Of a DNA stretch of 44,304 bases, positions 8,745 to 16,673 are shown one piece after another. The position numbers and the translations under genes are program-made. Below the pieces are notes generated by a model that saw nothing but the letters and a program-made list of their open reading frames with translations, was not told where the DNA came from and did no database searches. The first letter of the stretch is position 1. Every line of letters begins with the position of its first letter. Origin of the DNA: Bradyrhizobium sp. ORS 375 (GTDB lineage: Bacteria > Pseudomonadota > Alphaproteobacteria > Rhizobiales > Xanthobacteraceae); the NCBI RefSeq assembly GCF_000239775.1, contig NZ_CAFI01000171.1, forward strand, positions 1 through 44,304, given 5' to 3'.

Positions 8745-8884
8745 CCCGGCGGGTCAGCGACCCTGTCGTTCATTCGTGCGGACTGGAAGCGACCTGCGCC
8801 AGAAGTGATATTGACAAAACGGAACAAAACAAGAACAATCCGAACCATTCATTTGCGCCCGCAAACGCTCCAAGGATGGTTCTG

Positions 8885-9097
8885 ATGCCCACCACCTTTT
8901 CTCCGCACGACCGCCTTTACGAACAGGCTTGCGATCAGGCCATTGCCATGTGCGACGGCAATCTGCGGTCCACCATCAAGGCCCTGATCATGGCCAACGA
9001 GTATCTCGAGCTGGAGCTGCAAGAGCTGCGCGCCGCGATCTCCTGCGGATGCATGCCGAACACGGCCTCAGATGACGCTCAGAGCAACGCCGCATAG
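8885..9097 (+). CDS. small hypothetical protein, 70 residues
   Basis: A 70-residue soluble protein (MPTTFSPHDRLYEQACDQ at the start) with a helical middle (IKALIMANEYLELELQELRAAI) and two Cys in a CGC motif near residue 55. I know of no named domain; similar short proteins appear common in Bradyrhizobium genomes, from memory only. ATG at 8885 is chosen over ATG at 8876 because AAGGA at 8872-8876 then sits 8 nt upstream, whereas the earlier ATG would overlap that element. It lies 140 bp after the second ydcH gene. Confidence 0.7.
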   Translation: MPTTFSPHDRLYEQACDQAIAMCDGNLRSTIKALIMANEYLELELQELRAAISCGCMPNTASDDAQSNAA

Positions 9098-9177
9098 GCA
9101 GGACGAGCTTTGGGACACGTCGAAGATCGCGACCAGCACTTGCTGACAGCCTCGACCATCGCAAGGAGGAGCGTGCA

Positions 9178-9429
9178 ATGCCCGACGTCACCTACTACGT
9201 TGCCATGCCTTTCCGGCGAGACGAGCTGGGCACGCTGATCGCGGGAGCCGCCGAGGAGTGCCAGAGCTCGGCCGCTGCGTTGCGTCGCGCTGAGGCGATG
9301 TCGCGCCTGCCGGACAATATCGGCGCCATCGCCTTCAGCCGCAGCGGCGATCCGCTCGTCGGCGAGTTCAGCGACGCGCAGCTCCTCCACAAATTCGGAG
9401 CGTTGCCCGACGATCTCGGCGAATTGTGA
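9178..9429 (+). CDS. small hypothetical protein, 83 residues
   Basis: An 83-residue soluble protein starting MPDVTYYVAMPFRRDE. It has no signal peptide or membrane helix. The middle reads RRAEAMSRLPDNIGAIAFSRSGDP and the end GEFSDAQLLHKFGALPDDL. No known domain is recognised, though the pattern recalls a short uncharacterised family frequent in Bradyrhizobium. AAGGAGGA at 9163-9170 is an excellent ribosome binding site 7 nt from the ATG, and codon use looks normal, so it is very likely expressed. It stands 80 bp after the 8885 gene in the same direction and could share its transcript. Confidence 0.8.
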   Translation: MPDVTYYVAMPFRRDELGTLIAGAAEECQSSAAALRRAEAMSRLPDNIGAIAFSRSGDPLVGEFSDAQLLHKFGALPDDLGEL

Positions 9430-9510
9430 TCTGCCTCGGCTGCGAGACGTGATGGGCGGAGAAGAGACTGGTCGCTGCCCCCCTGAATGGTTACGGCGAG
9501 CCGTCGTCCA

Positions 9511-10182
9511 TCAATGACGGCTCTCGTGACGGCGCTGCGCCTTTCGGATGTACATCGCACGATCGGCCTCCTCGAGCGCACGCACCGGATTGACGCGCTT
9601 GTCCAGCAGCGCAACTCCCGCGGATGCGCCTGCGCGCACGGTCTGATCGCCGAAGGTGAAGCTCAGCCTGTCGATGGCCTCCTCCAGCGCGGCCGCCTTG
9701 ACGCGTGCATCGGTCTCGCTGAGGTGCCACAGCAACACGCCGAACTCGTCGCCGCCGAGCCGCCCGATGACATCGGAGGAGCGAACCTCCTCGCTGAGGA
9801 CGCGCGCGACGGCCTTGAGGACCTCATCGCCGGCGGCATGGCCGAACGTGTCGTTGATCGGCTTCAGCCGGTCCACGTCGAGCACGACCAGGGCGCCGGT
9901 GGCATCGTAGCGTTTGATGAACGCGATCGAGCGGTGCAGTTCGCGCGCGAAACCGCGCCGGTTGAAGATGTCGAGCAGGAAATCGCGCTCGGCCGTGGCC
10001 GTCAGCTCCTCGATGCGCAACTGGGCTGCCGCCAGCTCGGCCTTGAGGCGCCGGATCGTCTGCCGGGCACCGGCCGGCGCGGAACCCGGCCGCGGGGCCC
10101 TTCCAGCGCGGAGCGCCCTCGGACGGTAGCGGGTTCCGCGTTTCGCCGCTGGTCCCGCCGTCTTCATCCGCCTCTTTTTCAT
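9511..10182 (-). CDS. diguanylate cyclase (GGDEF domain), start uncertain
   Basis: A soluble protein of 223 residues from the chosen ATG at 10182, which has AGGA 6 nt upstream. A basic, low-complexity N-terminus leads to a coiled-coil-like segment ([19 protein letters not shown]) and one GGDEF domain. Key motifs are FDxxxR-like [30 protein letters not shown], the intact RLGGDEF signature, and an RSSD inhibitory site 5 residues before it. It should make cyclic-di-GMP from GTP under product inhibition. A second frame opens at ATG 10243 with a better ribosome binding site (GGAGGT) and protein-like sequence but runs out of the GGDEF frame, so a frameshift near 10080-10130 may hide a longer N-terminus. 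Confidence 0.85.
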   Translation of the reverse strand: MKKRRMKTAGPAAKRGTRYRPRALRAGRAPRPGSAPAGARQTIRRLKAELAAAQLRIEELTATAERDFLLDIFNRRGFARELHRSIAFIKRYDATGALVVLDVDRLKPINDTFGHAAGDEVLKAVARVLSEEVRSSDVIGRLGGDEFGVLLWHLSETDARVKAAALEEAIDRLSFTFGDQTVRAGASAGVALLDKRVNPVRALEEADRAMYIRKAQRRHESRH

Positions 10183-10263
10183 CCGATTTCCTGCCGCGCA
10201 GAGGTTTGGACTTGCCGGGTTTAACCAAGACAGGATAGTCCATTCGGACCTCCATGCCATGGC

Positions 10264-10291
10264 TTGCCGCTGTCGGGACCGATCCTATACT
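10264..10291 (+). promoter_or_regulatory. probable sigma-70 promoter of purE-purK
   Basis: TTGCCG at 10264-10269 and TATACT at 10286-10291 are separated by 16 bp. Transcription would start near 10298, leaving a leader of about 33 nt before the purE ATG at 10331. Read by eye. Confidence 0.5.
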
Positions 10292-10330
10292 CCGGCCCAT
10301 GCTGATGGATTCCCGAGAAGAATTGAGGTC

Positions 10331-10819
10331 ATGACCGCCCCGATCGCCATCATCATGGGAAGCCAGTCGGACTGGGATACCATGCGTCACGCCGCCGAGA
10401 CACTCACTGCGCTCGGCGTCAGCTATGACGCTCGCATCGTCTCGGCCCACCGCACCCCGGATCGGCTGTATGCCTTCGCCAAGGGCGCCAAGGCCGCCGG
10501 CTTCAGGGTCGTGATCGCTGGCGCGGGCGGCGCAGCCCATCTTCCGGGCATGACGGCGTCTCTGACCGAGCTGCCCGTGTTCGGCGTGCCCGTCGAGTCC
10601 AAGGCCTTGTCAGGGATCGACTCGCTGTATTCGATCGTTCAGATGCCGGCCGGTATTCCCGTCGGCACGCTCGCAATCGGCAAATCCGGCGCCATCAATG
10701 CGGCGCTGCTGGCGGCAAGCGTCCTGGCGCTGTCGGACCCGGCGCTGGCCGAGCGCCTCTCGGCGTGGCGGCAGTCGCAGACCAACGCGATTGCCGAACG
10801 TCCGGAGGGCGCGGCGTGA
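10331..10819 (+). CDS. purE: N5-carboxyaminoimidazole ribonucleotide mutase
   Basis: A 162-residue class I PurE, which converts N5-CAIR to CAIR in de novo purine synthesis after PurK. The phosphate-binding GSQSDWDTM motif is at about residues 10-18, followed by the family segments [21 protein letters not shown] and [14 protein letters not shown]. The length is normal for the family. ATG at 10331 (MTAPIAI) is chosen over an upstream in-frame ATG at 10259 because the homologous region begins there and GAGGT lies just before it. The stop overlaps the GTG start of purK, so the two are co-translated. Confidence 0.97.
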   Translation: MTAPIAIIMGSQSDWDTMRHAAETLTALGVSYDARIVSAHRTPDRLYAFAKGAKAAGFRVVIAGAGGAAHLPGMTASLTELPVFGVPVESKALSGIDSLYSIVQMPAGIPVGTLAIGKSGAINAALLAASVLALSDPALAERLSAWRQSQTNAIAERPEGAA

Positions 10820-11925
10820 CCGGCTCCCATCGGGTGAAGCTCAAGCCCGGCGACACCATCGGCATTCTGGGCGGTGGCCAGCTCGGCCGCATGCTGGCGC
10901 TCGCAGCGGCGCGCCTCGGACTGCGCTGCCAGGTGTTCTCGCCCGATCCCGACTCGCCGGCCTTCGACGTGGTCCTGAACGCCACCTGCGCCGAATACGC
11001 CGACGTCGAGGCCCTGGAGCTGTTCGCCAACGACGTTGATGTCGTCACCTACGAGTTCGAGAACGTCCCATCGGCCGCGGCCATGGTGCTGGCTGCGCGG
11101 CGTCCGGTGTTGCCGAGCCGCTCGGCGCTGGAGACCACCCAGGATCGGCTGACCGAGAAGGACTTCGTCACCTCGCTCGGCATCCGCACCGCCAACTACG
11201 CCGACGTCTCGTCGGTCGGAACGCTGCGGGAGGCCATCCTGCGCATCGGCCTGCCGGCCGTGCTGAAAACCCGCCGCTTCGGCTATGACGGCAAGGGCCA
11301 GGTGAAGATCCGCCCAGGCGACGACCTCGAACGGATCTGGGCCGAGCTCGGCACCAAATCGGCGATCCTCGAGGCATTCGTCCCGTTCGAGCGCGAGATC
11401 TCGGTGGTTGCGGCCCGTGCCGCCGACGGCCAGGTCGAGTGCTTCGACGTCACCGAGAACGAGCATCGCGATCACATTCTGAAGGTGTCGCGGGCGCCCG
11501 CGGCCATTCCGGACGCGCTCGCTGACGAGGCCCGCGATATTGCGAGCCGGATTGCGACGGCACTCGACTATGTCGGGGTGCTCGCGGTGGAGATGTTCGT
11601 CGTCACCGCTGGCCCCAACCCCGGCGTGCTGGTCAACGAGATTGCGCCCCGGGTGCACAATTCTGGCCATTGGACCCTCGACGGCGCGTCGATCTCGCAA
11701 TTCGAGCAGCACATTCGGGCGATCGCCGGCTGGCCGCTCGGCAAGCCGCTGCGCCACGGGCACGTCACGATGACCAACCTGATCGGCGACGAGATCAACA
11801 GCTACGAGGAGTGGCTGACGGTTCCCGGAGCGACCGTGCATCTCTACGGCAAGGGCGCGCCGCGCCCCGGCCGCAAGATGGGACACGTAACGCAGGTGTC
11901 GCCGCTCCCGCCCCGGATGCGTTGA
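10816..11925 (+). CDS. purK: N5-carboxyaminoimidazole ribonucleotide synthase
   Basis: A 369-residue ATP-grasp enzyme that carboxylates aminoimidazole ribonucleotide with ATP and bicarbonate. The N-terminal [12 protein letters not shown] motif is near residues 15-26. ATP-grasp segments follow ([29 protein letters not shown]) and the active-site [14 protein letters not shown] motif is intact. The start is GTG at 10816, overlapping the purE stop in a GTGA junction, with GGAGGG at 10804-10809 upstream. Longer in-frame starts lie inside purE and are unlikely. Confidence 0.96.
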   Translation: MTGSHRVKLKPGDTIGILGGGQLGRMLALAAARLGLRCQVFSPDPDSPAFDVVLNATCAEYADVEALELFANDVDVVTYEFENVPSAAAMVLAARRPVLPSRSALETTQDRLTEKDFVTSLGIRTANYADVSSVGTLREAILRIGLPAVLKTRRFGYDGKGQVKIRPGDDLERIWAELGTKSAILEAFVPFEREISVVAARAADGQVECFDVTENEHRDHILKVSRAPAAIPDALADEARDIASRIATALDYVGVLAVEMFVVTAGPNPGVLVNEIAPRVHNSGHWTLDGASISQFEQHIRAIAGWPLGKPLRHGHVTMTNLIGDEINSYEEWLTVPGATVHLYGKGAPRPGRKMGHVTQVSPLPPRMR

Positions 11926-12007
11926 AATATACCACGTCCAAGACGTTAAACTTGCCGCCAAGAGCCCATCAGCGGGTGGACAGGGTTGCGCTTGTCTGAT
12001 ACACGGG

Positions 12008-12027
12008 CGCCCTCAAGGTTAAGGGCG
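12008..12027 (+). other. stem-loop in the purK-rpsU gap
   Basis: CGCCCT (12008-12013) pairs with AGGGCG (12022-12027) around an 8-nt loop, about 65 nt before the rpsU start. It may be part of the rpsU leader or the end of the purK transcript; no T-run follows. Confidence 0.35.
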
Positions 12028-12092
12028 AGGCCATTTGCCGGCCCTGACTTTCAGCCGATTTCAAACCGATAGACTGAGAAAGAGGATGCCGC

Positions 12093-12395
12093 GTGCAGGT
12101 TCTCGTTCGCGATAACAATGTCGATCAAGCCCTCAAGGCGCTCAAGAAGAAGATGCAGCGCGAGGGTATTTTCCGCGAGATGAAGCTCCGCGGCCATTAC
12201 GAGAAGCCCTCCGAGAAGAAAGCCCGCGAGAAGGCCGAAGCGGTGCGCCGCGCGCGCAAGCTGGCCCGCAAGAAGCTGCAGCGTGAAGGTCTGCTGCCGA
12301 TGAAGCCGAAGCCGGTGTTCGGCGCTGGTGCCGGTGGTGACCGTGGCGCAGGCCGTGGTCCGGGCGCAGGCCCCCGCCCTGGCGCGCCGCGCTGA
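12093..12395 (+). CDS. rpsU: 30S ribosomal protein S21
   Basis: A 100-residue bS21. The start [25 protein letters not shown] and the basic helix ([10 protein letters not shown]) are diagnostic. S21 sits near the mRNA 3'-end platform of the small subunit and helps initiation. It is longer than the 71-residue E. coli protein owing to a Gly/Pro/Arg-rich tail, as seen in alphaproteobacteria. The start is GTG at 12093; AGAGGA lies about 7-8 nt upstream, and an ATG at 12086 is out of frame. A strong intrinsic terminator follows 30 nt after the stop, so it is probably a single-gene unit. Confidence 0.96.
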   Translation: MQVLVRDNNVDQALKALKKKMQREGIFREMKLRGHYEKPSEKKAREKAEAVRRARKLARKKLQREGLLPMKPKPVFGAGAGGDRGAGRGPGAGPRPGAPR

Positions 12396-12425
12396 TCTGA
12401 TCCGATTCACTGAAGACATTTGAAG

Positions 12426-12451
12426 GCGCGGGCCAATGGCTCGCGCTTTTT
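12426..12451 (+). terminator. intrinsic terminator of rpsU
   Basis: A 9-bp stem (12426-12434 with 12438-12446, one G-T wobble) with an AAT loop is followed by five T residues at 12447-12451. Confidence 0.85.
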
Positions 12452-12540
12452 GGCGTTTGAAGGACCGCTCTGGACACATCCAGCTGCCGCCGAGATCGCC
12501 GCCCGCCCCAAGCCGGACTCCTCCCAGATCCGATCCCGAA

Positions 12541-12575
12541 CAGCAAAGAAAAGCGGCGGCCCGAGGCCGCCGCTT
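12541..12575 (-). terminator. intrinsic terminator of the 12607 gene
   Basis: A perfect 11-bp stem (12551-12561 with 12565-12575) and CGA loop. Read on the minus strand it is followed by a T-rich stretch (TTTTCTTTG), 30 nt after the stop of the upstream gene. Confidence 0.8.
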
Positions 12576-12606
12576 GAACGATTGTGATCACTTGGGATGG
12601 AACGGG

Positions 12607-13488
12607 CTACTTCGGCAGTACCGAGTGGAACATCGACTTGGCCGCCGACACCATATCCTGCGCCACGCTGGACATCTGGTCCTTGATCGACGAATCGGAC
12701 TTCTCGGCGCGCAGATCGAGCGGGCGCAACTGACGCGCCGGAATCTCAGCCGGCGGCGTGGGGCGGCCATCGGGCTGCAGCGATCCGGTGTAGGATGGAG
12801 CGGCACCGGGTGCGCCAGCCGCAGCGACGCTCGGGTCAGCCGGCGTCGACACCGTGATCGGCGGCGGCAACGGCCGCACAGGTGACACCTGCGGCGGCGC
12901 TGTCACGATGCGCGGCGTTTCGCGCGCAACGTCGGCAGGCTTCTCGGCCGTCGTCCTCTCACTGGCGCTCTTGCTCTCGCTCGCGCGCAGGCGCTCGATC
13001 GCAGCGCGGGCGAGATCGGCCGCGTCACGGCGCTCCTCCGGCGCCTCGGCAGGCGAGCCGCGCGCGATCAGCTTCTCTCGCGGTGACACCGGATGGCGCG
13101 GAGTCTCGGCCGGGAGGCTCGCCGTCTCGGCTGGCTTCACCTCGACCGCCTTCTCGGCAGCCTTTTCGGAGAGCGACTTCTCTGAAACGCCCTTCGCCTT
13201 GATCCCGGGGGCGGGCATGTTCGTGATTTCGGCAGACGTCTCAGCCGGCTTCGCCTCAGCCTTGGCGTCTGCCTTACCGCCGTTGTCGAGGGCCTTGGGA
13301 GTCTCAGCCTTGGGGTCGGATTTGGCGCCAGTCAGCTTGGCATAGGCAGCCGATGCCACCGCCGCCACCGTCGAAGGGGGCGAGTCTGGCTTGGTATTGA
13401 TGTAGTGGTTGACGATGTAAGCCCCGATGATGGTGGCGAGCACCGAGGGGATGATCTCCAGAGCAAACTTCGTGAGATATTTCAGCAT
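12607..13488 (-). CDS. membrane-anchored Ala/Pro/Glu-rich protein, unknown function
   Basis: A 293-residue protein of unknown function. A single hydrophobic helix lies at about residues 9-27 (LEIIPSVLATIIGAYIV). The next 230 residues are low complexity, rich in Ala, Pro, Lys and Glu, and probably disordered. The last 30 residues (SSIKDQMSSVAQDMVSAAKS) could form an amphipathic helix. The architecture is loosely like TolA or other tethered envelope linkers, but no domain is recognised. ATG at 13488 is preferred over an upstream TTG/GTG-type start because GGGAG lies about 8-12 nt before it and the helix begins at once. It is transcribed convergently with rpsU; each gene has its own terminator. 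Confidence 0.75.
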   Translation of the reverse strand: MLKYLTKFALEIIPSVLATIIGAYIVNHYINTKPDSPPSTVAAVASAAYAKLTGAKSDPKAETPKALDNGGKADAKAEAKPAETSAEITNMPAPGIKAKGVSEKSLSEKAAEKAVEVKPAETASLPAETPRHPVSPREKLIARGSPAEAPEERRDAADLARAAIERLRASESKSASERTTAEKPADVARETPRIVTAPPQVSPVRPLPPPITVSTPADPSVAAAGAPGAAPSYTGSLQPDGRPTPPAEIPARQLRPLDLRAEKSDSSIKDQMSSVAQDMVSAAKSMFHSVLPK

Positions 13489-13728
13489 GCTGACCACTCC
13501 CGCGCGGTATTTGCGGGAACTTTGAGGCACAATTAAGGGACCATTCCCCACTCTCCGCAGCTCTTATCCCGTGCAAAATGCGCGCAAGGCGAGCGGCGAA
13601 TAGTTGTTTTCCTGAAAGCCTTTGAAACCGGAGCCGTGCTGCAATCCGAGACCGCTCGGAGGCCGCCGCAGCTTTCCGGATCACCGGCTCAAGATACCAC
13701 AATCAGCGGCATGCCGGTAAACAAATGG

Positions 13729-14013
13729 TTAGGGCTTGAGCTCAACTTCCAGGAAAACGATCTCGGAACCGGTCTCGTTCAGCACATCGTGTTCGACCCC
13801 GGCCTTCCGGAAATAGGATTTGCCGACCGCGAGCTGCGCCTTGGAGCGCTCGCCCGACGGCGCCACGATCGTCATCTCCCCGGCGGTCACGGGCACGATC
13901 ACATAATCCATCCCGTGGACGTGCCGCCCCGTCGAGCTGCCCGGCGCCAGCCGCCATTCGGTGACGCGAACCTCGGGCGTATCGACCTGGACGTCGGACT
14001 GGGCGTTGAGCAT
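13729..14013 (-). CDS. small cupin-domain protein
   Basis: A 94-residue single cupin barrel. Motif 1 is GSSTGRHVHGMDYVIVPVTAGEM near residues 25-47, with H33 and H35 as candidate metal ligands. Motif 2 is near 70-80 (RKAGVEHDVLNET), giving a third His. The reaction is unknown; such proteins often bind small ligands or act as minor enzymes or regulators. ATG at 14013 is preferred over TTG at 14028, which lies directly against the stop of the upstream antiporter. GAGAGA provides a modest ribosome binding site. The tight spacing (15 nt) implies co-transcription with the Ca2+/H+ antiporter. Confidence 0.85.
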   Translation of the reverse strand: MLNAQSDVQVDTPEVRVTEWRLAPGSSTGRHVHGMDYVIVPVTAGEMTIVAPSGERSKAQLAVGKSYFRKAGVEHDVLNETGSEIVFLEVELKP

Positions 14014-14028
14014 GCGGATCTCTCTCAA

Positions 14029-15126
14029 TCAGGGCACGAAGAGCAGGAAGAGGAATATCGCGAATACGACGATGTGCACCAGCCCGAACAGGATGTTCGT
14101 CCTGCCGGTGCCGAAGGTCAGCATGCTCAGAACGAAGGTCAGGACCAGCAGCACCATGCCTTGGACGTCCAGCCCGAGCACGAGCTGCTTGTCGAGCGCA
14201 TAGGCGGCGACCGCCACGGCAGGGATCGTCAGCCCGATGGTGGCGAGTGAGGAGCCAAGCGCCAGGTTGATGCTCTTCTGCAAATCGTTGGCCCGGGCGG
14301 CCGAAATGGCGGCAACGCTCTCCGGCAGAAGGATCAGCAGCGCCACGAGCACGCCGGCGACGGCAGGAGGCGAACCGGTGGCCGCAACGCCGGCATCGAC
14401 CACCAGCGAGAACTTCTTGGCAAGGAGCACGACCGCGAGCAGCGCCACCAGCAGCAGCCCCACGCTGAGAACGAGCTTCGCGCGCGGCAGCCGGGCATCG
14501 TCATCGCTGAACCCTGTCGCACTGCCGACGAAATAGTCCCGGTGCCGCGTGGTCTGGGCGTAGAGAAACATGGCATAAAGCAGGATCGTGACCACGCTGA
14601 CGAAGGCCAGCTGTGCCGCCGAAAAGACCGGTCCAGGCGCGGTCAGCGTATAGTTCGGCAGCACCAGCGTAATCGTCGCCATCGTGAACAGCACGCTGAG
14701 ATACAGGTTGGCGCCGGAGACCAGAACGTCCTGCTCGCGGTAGCGCAGGCTGCCGATGAACACGCAGACGCCGACCAGGCCGTTGCAGACGATCATCACG
14801 ACCGCAAACACGGTATCCCGGGCCAGAGCTGGCGCCGCAGTGTCGCCGAGCATGATGGTGGCGATCAGCGCCACCTCGATGACCGTCACTGCCAGGGTGA
14901 GGAGCAGCGTGCCGAACGGCTCGCCGATTTCATGCGCGATCACCTCGGCGTGATGAACGGCCGCGAACACCGTGCCGAACAGAACCACCAGCAGCACTGC
15001 GGCAAAGATCAGTCCACCGGCCGACGGCGTGAAATCGTAATTCAACGCCGTGACGCCAACCACCAGCGCGACGGCAAGGCCGGGAAAAATCACCGACGAT
15101 GCTGGTGTAGCGCCCTTGACGCTCAT
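14029..15126 (-). CDS. chaA: calcium/proton antiporter (ChaA/CAX family)
   Basis: A 365-residue inner-membrane exchanger with about 11 hydrophobic segments. The first repeat carries the CaCA/ChaA signature HHAEVIAHEIGEPFGTLLLT followed by VTVIEV. The second repeat carries LLPESVAAISAARAND and NLALGSSLATIGLTIP. Such proteins exchange cytoplasmic Ca2+ (and, in ChaA, Na+ or K+) for protons, important under alkaline or salt stress. ATG at 15126 (MSVKGATP) is chosen over a longer frame from 15183, because that extension is charged and lacks a ribosome binding site. The gene lies upstream of the cupin gene and 115 bp downstream of the NhaD-like antiporter stop, both in the same direction. Confidence 0.88.
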   Translation of the reverse strand: MSVKGATPASSVIFPGLAVALVVGVTALNYDFTPSAGGLIFAAVLLVVLFGTVFAAVHHAEVIAHEIGEPFGTLLLTLAVTVIEVALIATIMLGDTAAPALARDTVFAVVMIVCNGLVGVCVFIGSLRYREQDVLVSGANLYLSVLFTMATITLVLPNYTLTAPGPVFSAAQLAFVSVVTILLYAMFLYAQTTRHRDYFVGSATGFSDDDARLPRAKLVLSVGLLLVALLAVVLLAKKFSLVVDAGVAATGSPPAVAGVLVALLILLPESVAAISAARANDLQKSINLALGSSLATIGLTIPAVAVAAYALDKQLVLGLDVQGMVLLVLTFVLSMLTFGTGRTNILFGLVHIVVFAIFLFLLFVP

Positions 15127-15241
15127 GATTCGCGATCCTGACCCATTCCAACCGACTATGCGCGATGGCAAAGCGCGCGTCACGCAGTCCGGACGTGACG
15201 GCTCTCAACCGGCGCCACCAACAATCGTGCCCTCGACCGGA

Positions 15242-16648
15242 TCAATGCGCGCTGAGCAGCGGGTGGATCGGCAGCACCGTCAGCAGCAGGAAGAGCGGGA
15301 TCAGGACGGCGGCTGCCCGCAGCATGTAGCCGAAGAAGCTCGGCATCTGGATGCCGCGCTCGTTGGCGATCGCCGCGACCATGAAGTTCGGCGCGTTGCC
15401 GATATAGGTCAGTGCGCCCATGTAGACCGCGCCCATCGAGATGGCGGCCAGCGTGCCCGAGAGCTCGCTCATCAACACCTTTGGGTCGCCGCCAGCGAGC
15501 TCGAAGAACAGCAGATAGGTCGGCGCATTGTCGAGGAAGGCGGACATCAGGCCGGTGAACCAGAAATAGGCCACCTCGCGCGGCGCACCCGACGGCGCCG
15601 TCACGGCATTCAGGAGCCAGGCGAACGAGCCGTCATGACCCGCATTCAACATGGCGATGACCGGGACGATCGCCGTGAAGATCGCGGCGAACAGTTTGGC
15701 GACCTCGCGGATCGGCTCCCAATTGAAGCCGTTGGCTTCGCGGTGCTCGTCCGGGGTGAGCCACAGCGACAAGCCCGCGATGACGAGCAGCACCGCGTCG
15801 CGGACCAGGTTCTGCAGTTCGAGATGCGTGCCCGCGACGTCGAAGGACATGCCCGGCTTCCAGTTTGCCGAGATCAGCGTGTTGGTGACGATCGCCGTGA
15901 TCAGCACGACATTGATCAGGCCACGAACCCGCACCGGCTCGGTCGTTCCGGACGTCTGCGGCGCCGGCTTTTCCTGATGGAAGCGCCACCAGTCGATGGC
16001 GGCGAACAGCACGAGCAGCAATCCGGCGACGAGCGCGGTCTGCAGCCAGATATTGCGCGTGGTCCAGAAGAAGTCGACGCCGCGCAGAAAACCAACGAAC
16101 AGCGGTGGATCGCCCAGCGGGCTCAGCGCACCACCGACGTTGGCGGCGAGGATTATGAAGAAGACGAGCACGTGCACATTGTGCGGCCGGCCGAGATTGG
16201 CGCGGATGAGCGGCCGCACGAGAATCATCGCCGCTCCGGTGGTTCCGACGACGCTCGCGATGATCGTGCCGAGGGCCAGAATGGCGGTGTTGGTCGCGGG
16301 TGTGCCTCTGATTGAACCGGTCACCAGGATGCCGCCGGCCACCGTATAGAGCGCGAACAGCAGCACGATGAAGCTGAGATATTCGGCGAGCAGCGCGTGG
16401 ATGACGGCAGCGAACGCGGTGCCGAGGCCGGCCTGCCAGGTCAACGCCGCCAGCGTGACCAGCGTCCATCCTGCAGCGATCTTGCCGTAGTGATGATGCC
16501 AGAAGCTGGCGAACAGCAGCGGCCCGAGGGCGATCGACAGGAGCAGTCCGGCGAATGGCAGCGCAAAGGGCCAAGTCAGCGCCGCCCCATTGAGCTCGGC
16601 AGCATTCGCCTGCATCGGCAGACACGCAGCAAGCAGAGCGGCGCACAT
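15242..16648 (-). CDS. NhaD/CitMHS-type sodium:proton antiporter
   Basis: A 468-residue ion-transporter superfamily membrane protein. The N-terminus looks like a signal sequence (CAALLAACLPMQANA), followed by about 12 hydrophobic segments. Diagnostic stretches are VVGTTGAAMILVRPLIRAN, AANVGGALSPLGDPPLFVGF and WFTGLMSAFLDNAPTYL, typical of NhaD/ArsB-like exchangers, so Na+/H+ exchange is the best guess. ATG at 16648 is chosen because it begins just after the stop of the upstream hydrolase gene (16674). A longer frame to 16834 would lie within that gene. No clear ribosome binding site is seen at 16648, so coupling to the upstream gene is likely. Confidence 0.85.
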   Translation of the reverse strand: MCAALLAACLPMQANAAELNGAALTWPFALPFAGLLLSIALGPLLFASFWHHHYGKIAAGWTLVTLAALTWQAGLGTAFAAVIHALLAEYLSFIVLLFALYTVAGGILVTGSIRGTPATNTAILALGTIIASVVGTTGAAMILVRPLIRANLGRPHNVHVLVFFIILAANVGGALSPLGDPPLFVGFLRGVDFFWTTRNIWLQTALVAGLLLVLFAAIDWWRFHQEKPAPQTSGTTEPVRVRGLINVVLITAIVTNTLISANWKPGMSFDVAGTHLELQNLVRDAVLLVIAGLSLWLTPDEHREANGFNWEPIREVAKLFAAIFTAIVPVIAMLNAGHDGSFAWLLNAVTAPSGAPREVAYFWFTGLMSAFLDNAPTYLLFFELAGGDPKVLMSELSGTLAAISMGAVYMGALTYIGNAPNFMVAAIANERGIQMPSFFGYMLRAAAVLIPLFLLLTVLPIHPLLSAH

Positions 16649-16673
16649 CGCCGGCCATCGCGCCGCACGGACG

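Noticed and set aside
10639-11961. A 440-codon minus-strand frame opposite purE-purK.
   Set aside because: Antisense to two certain enzymes, with no domain of its own.
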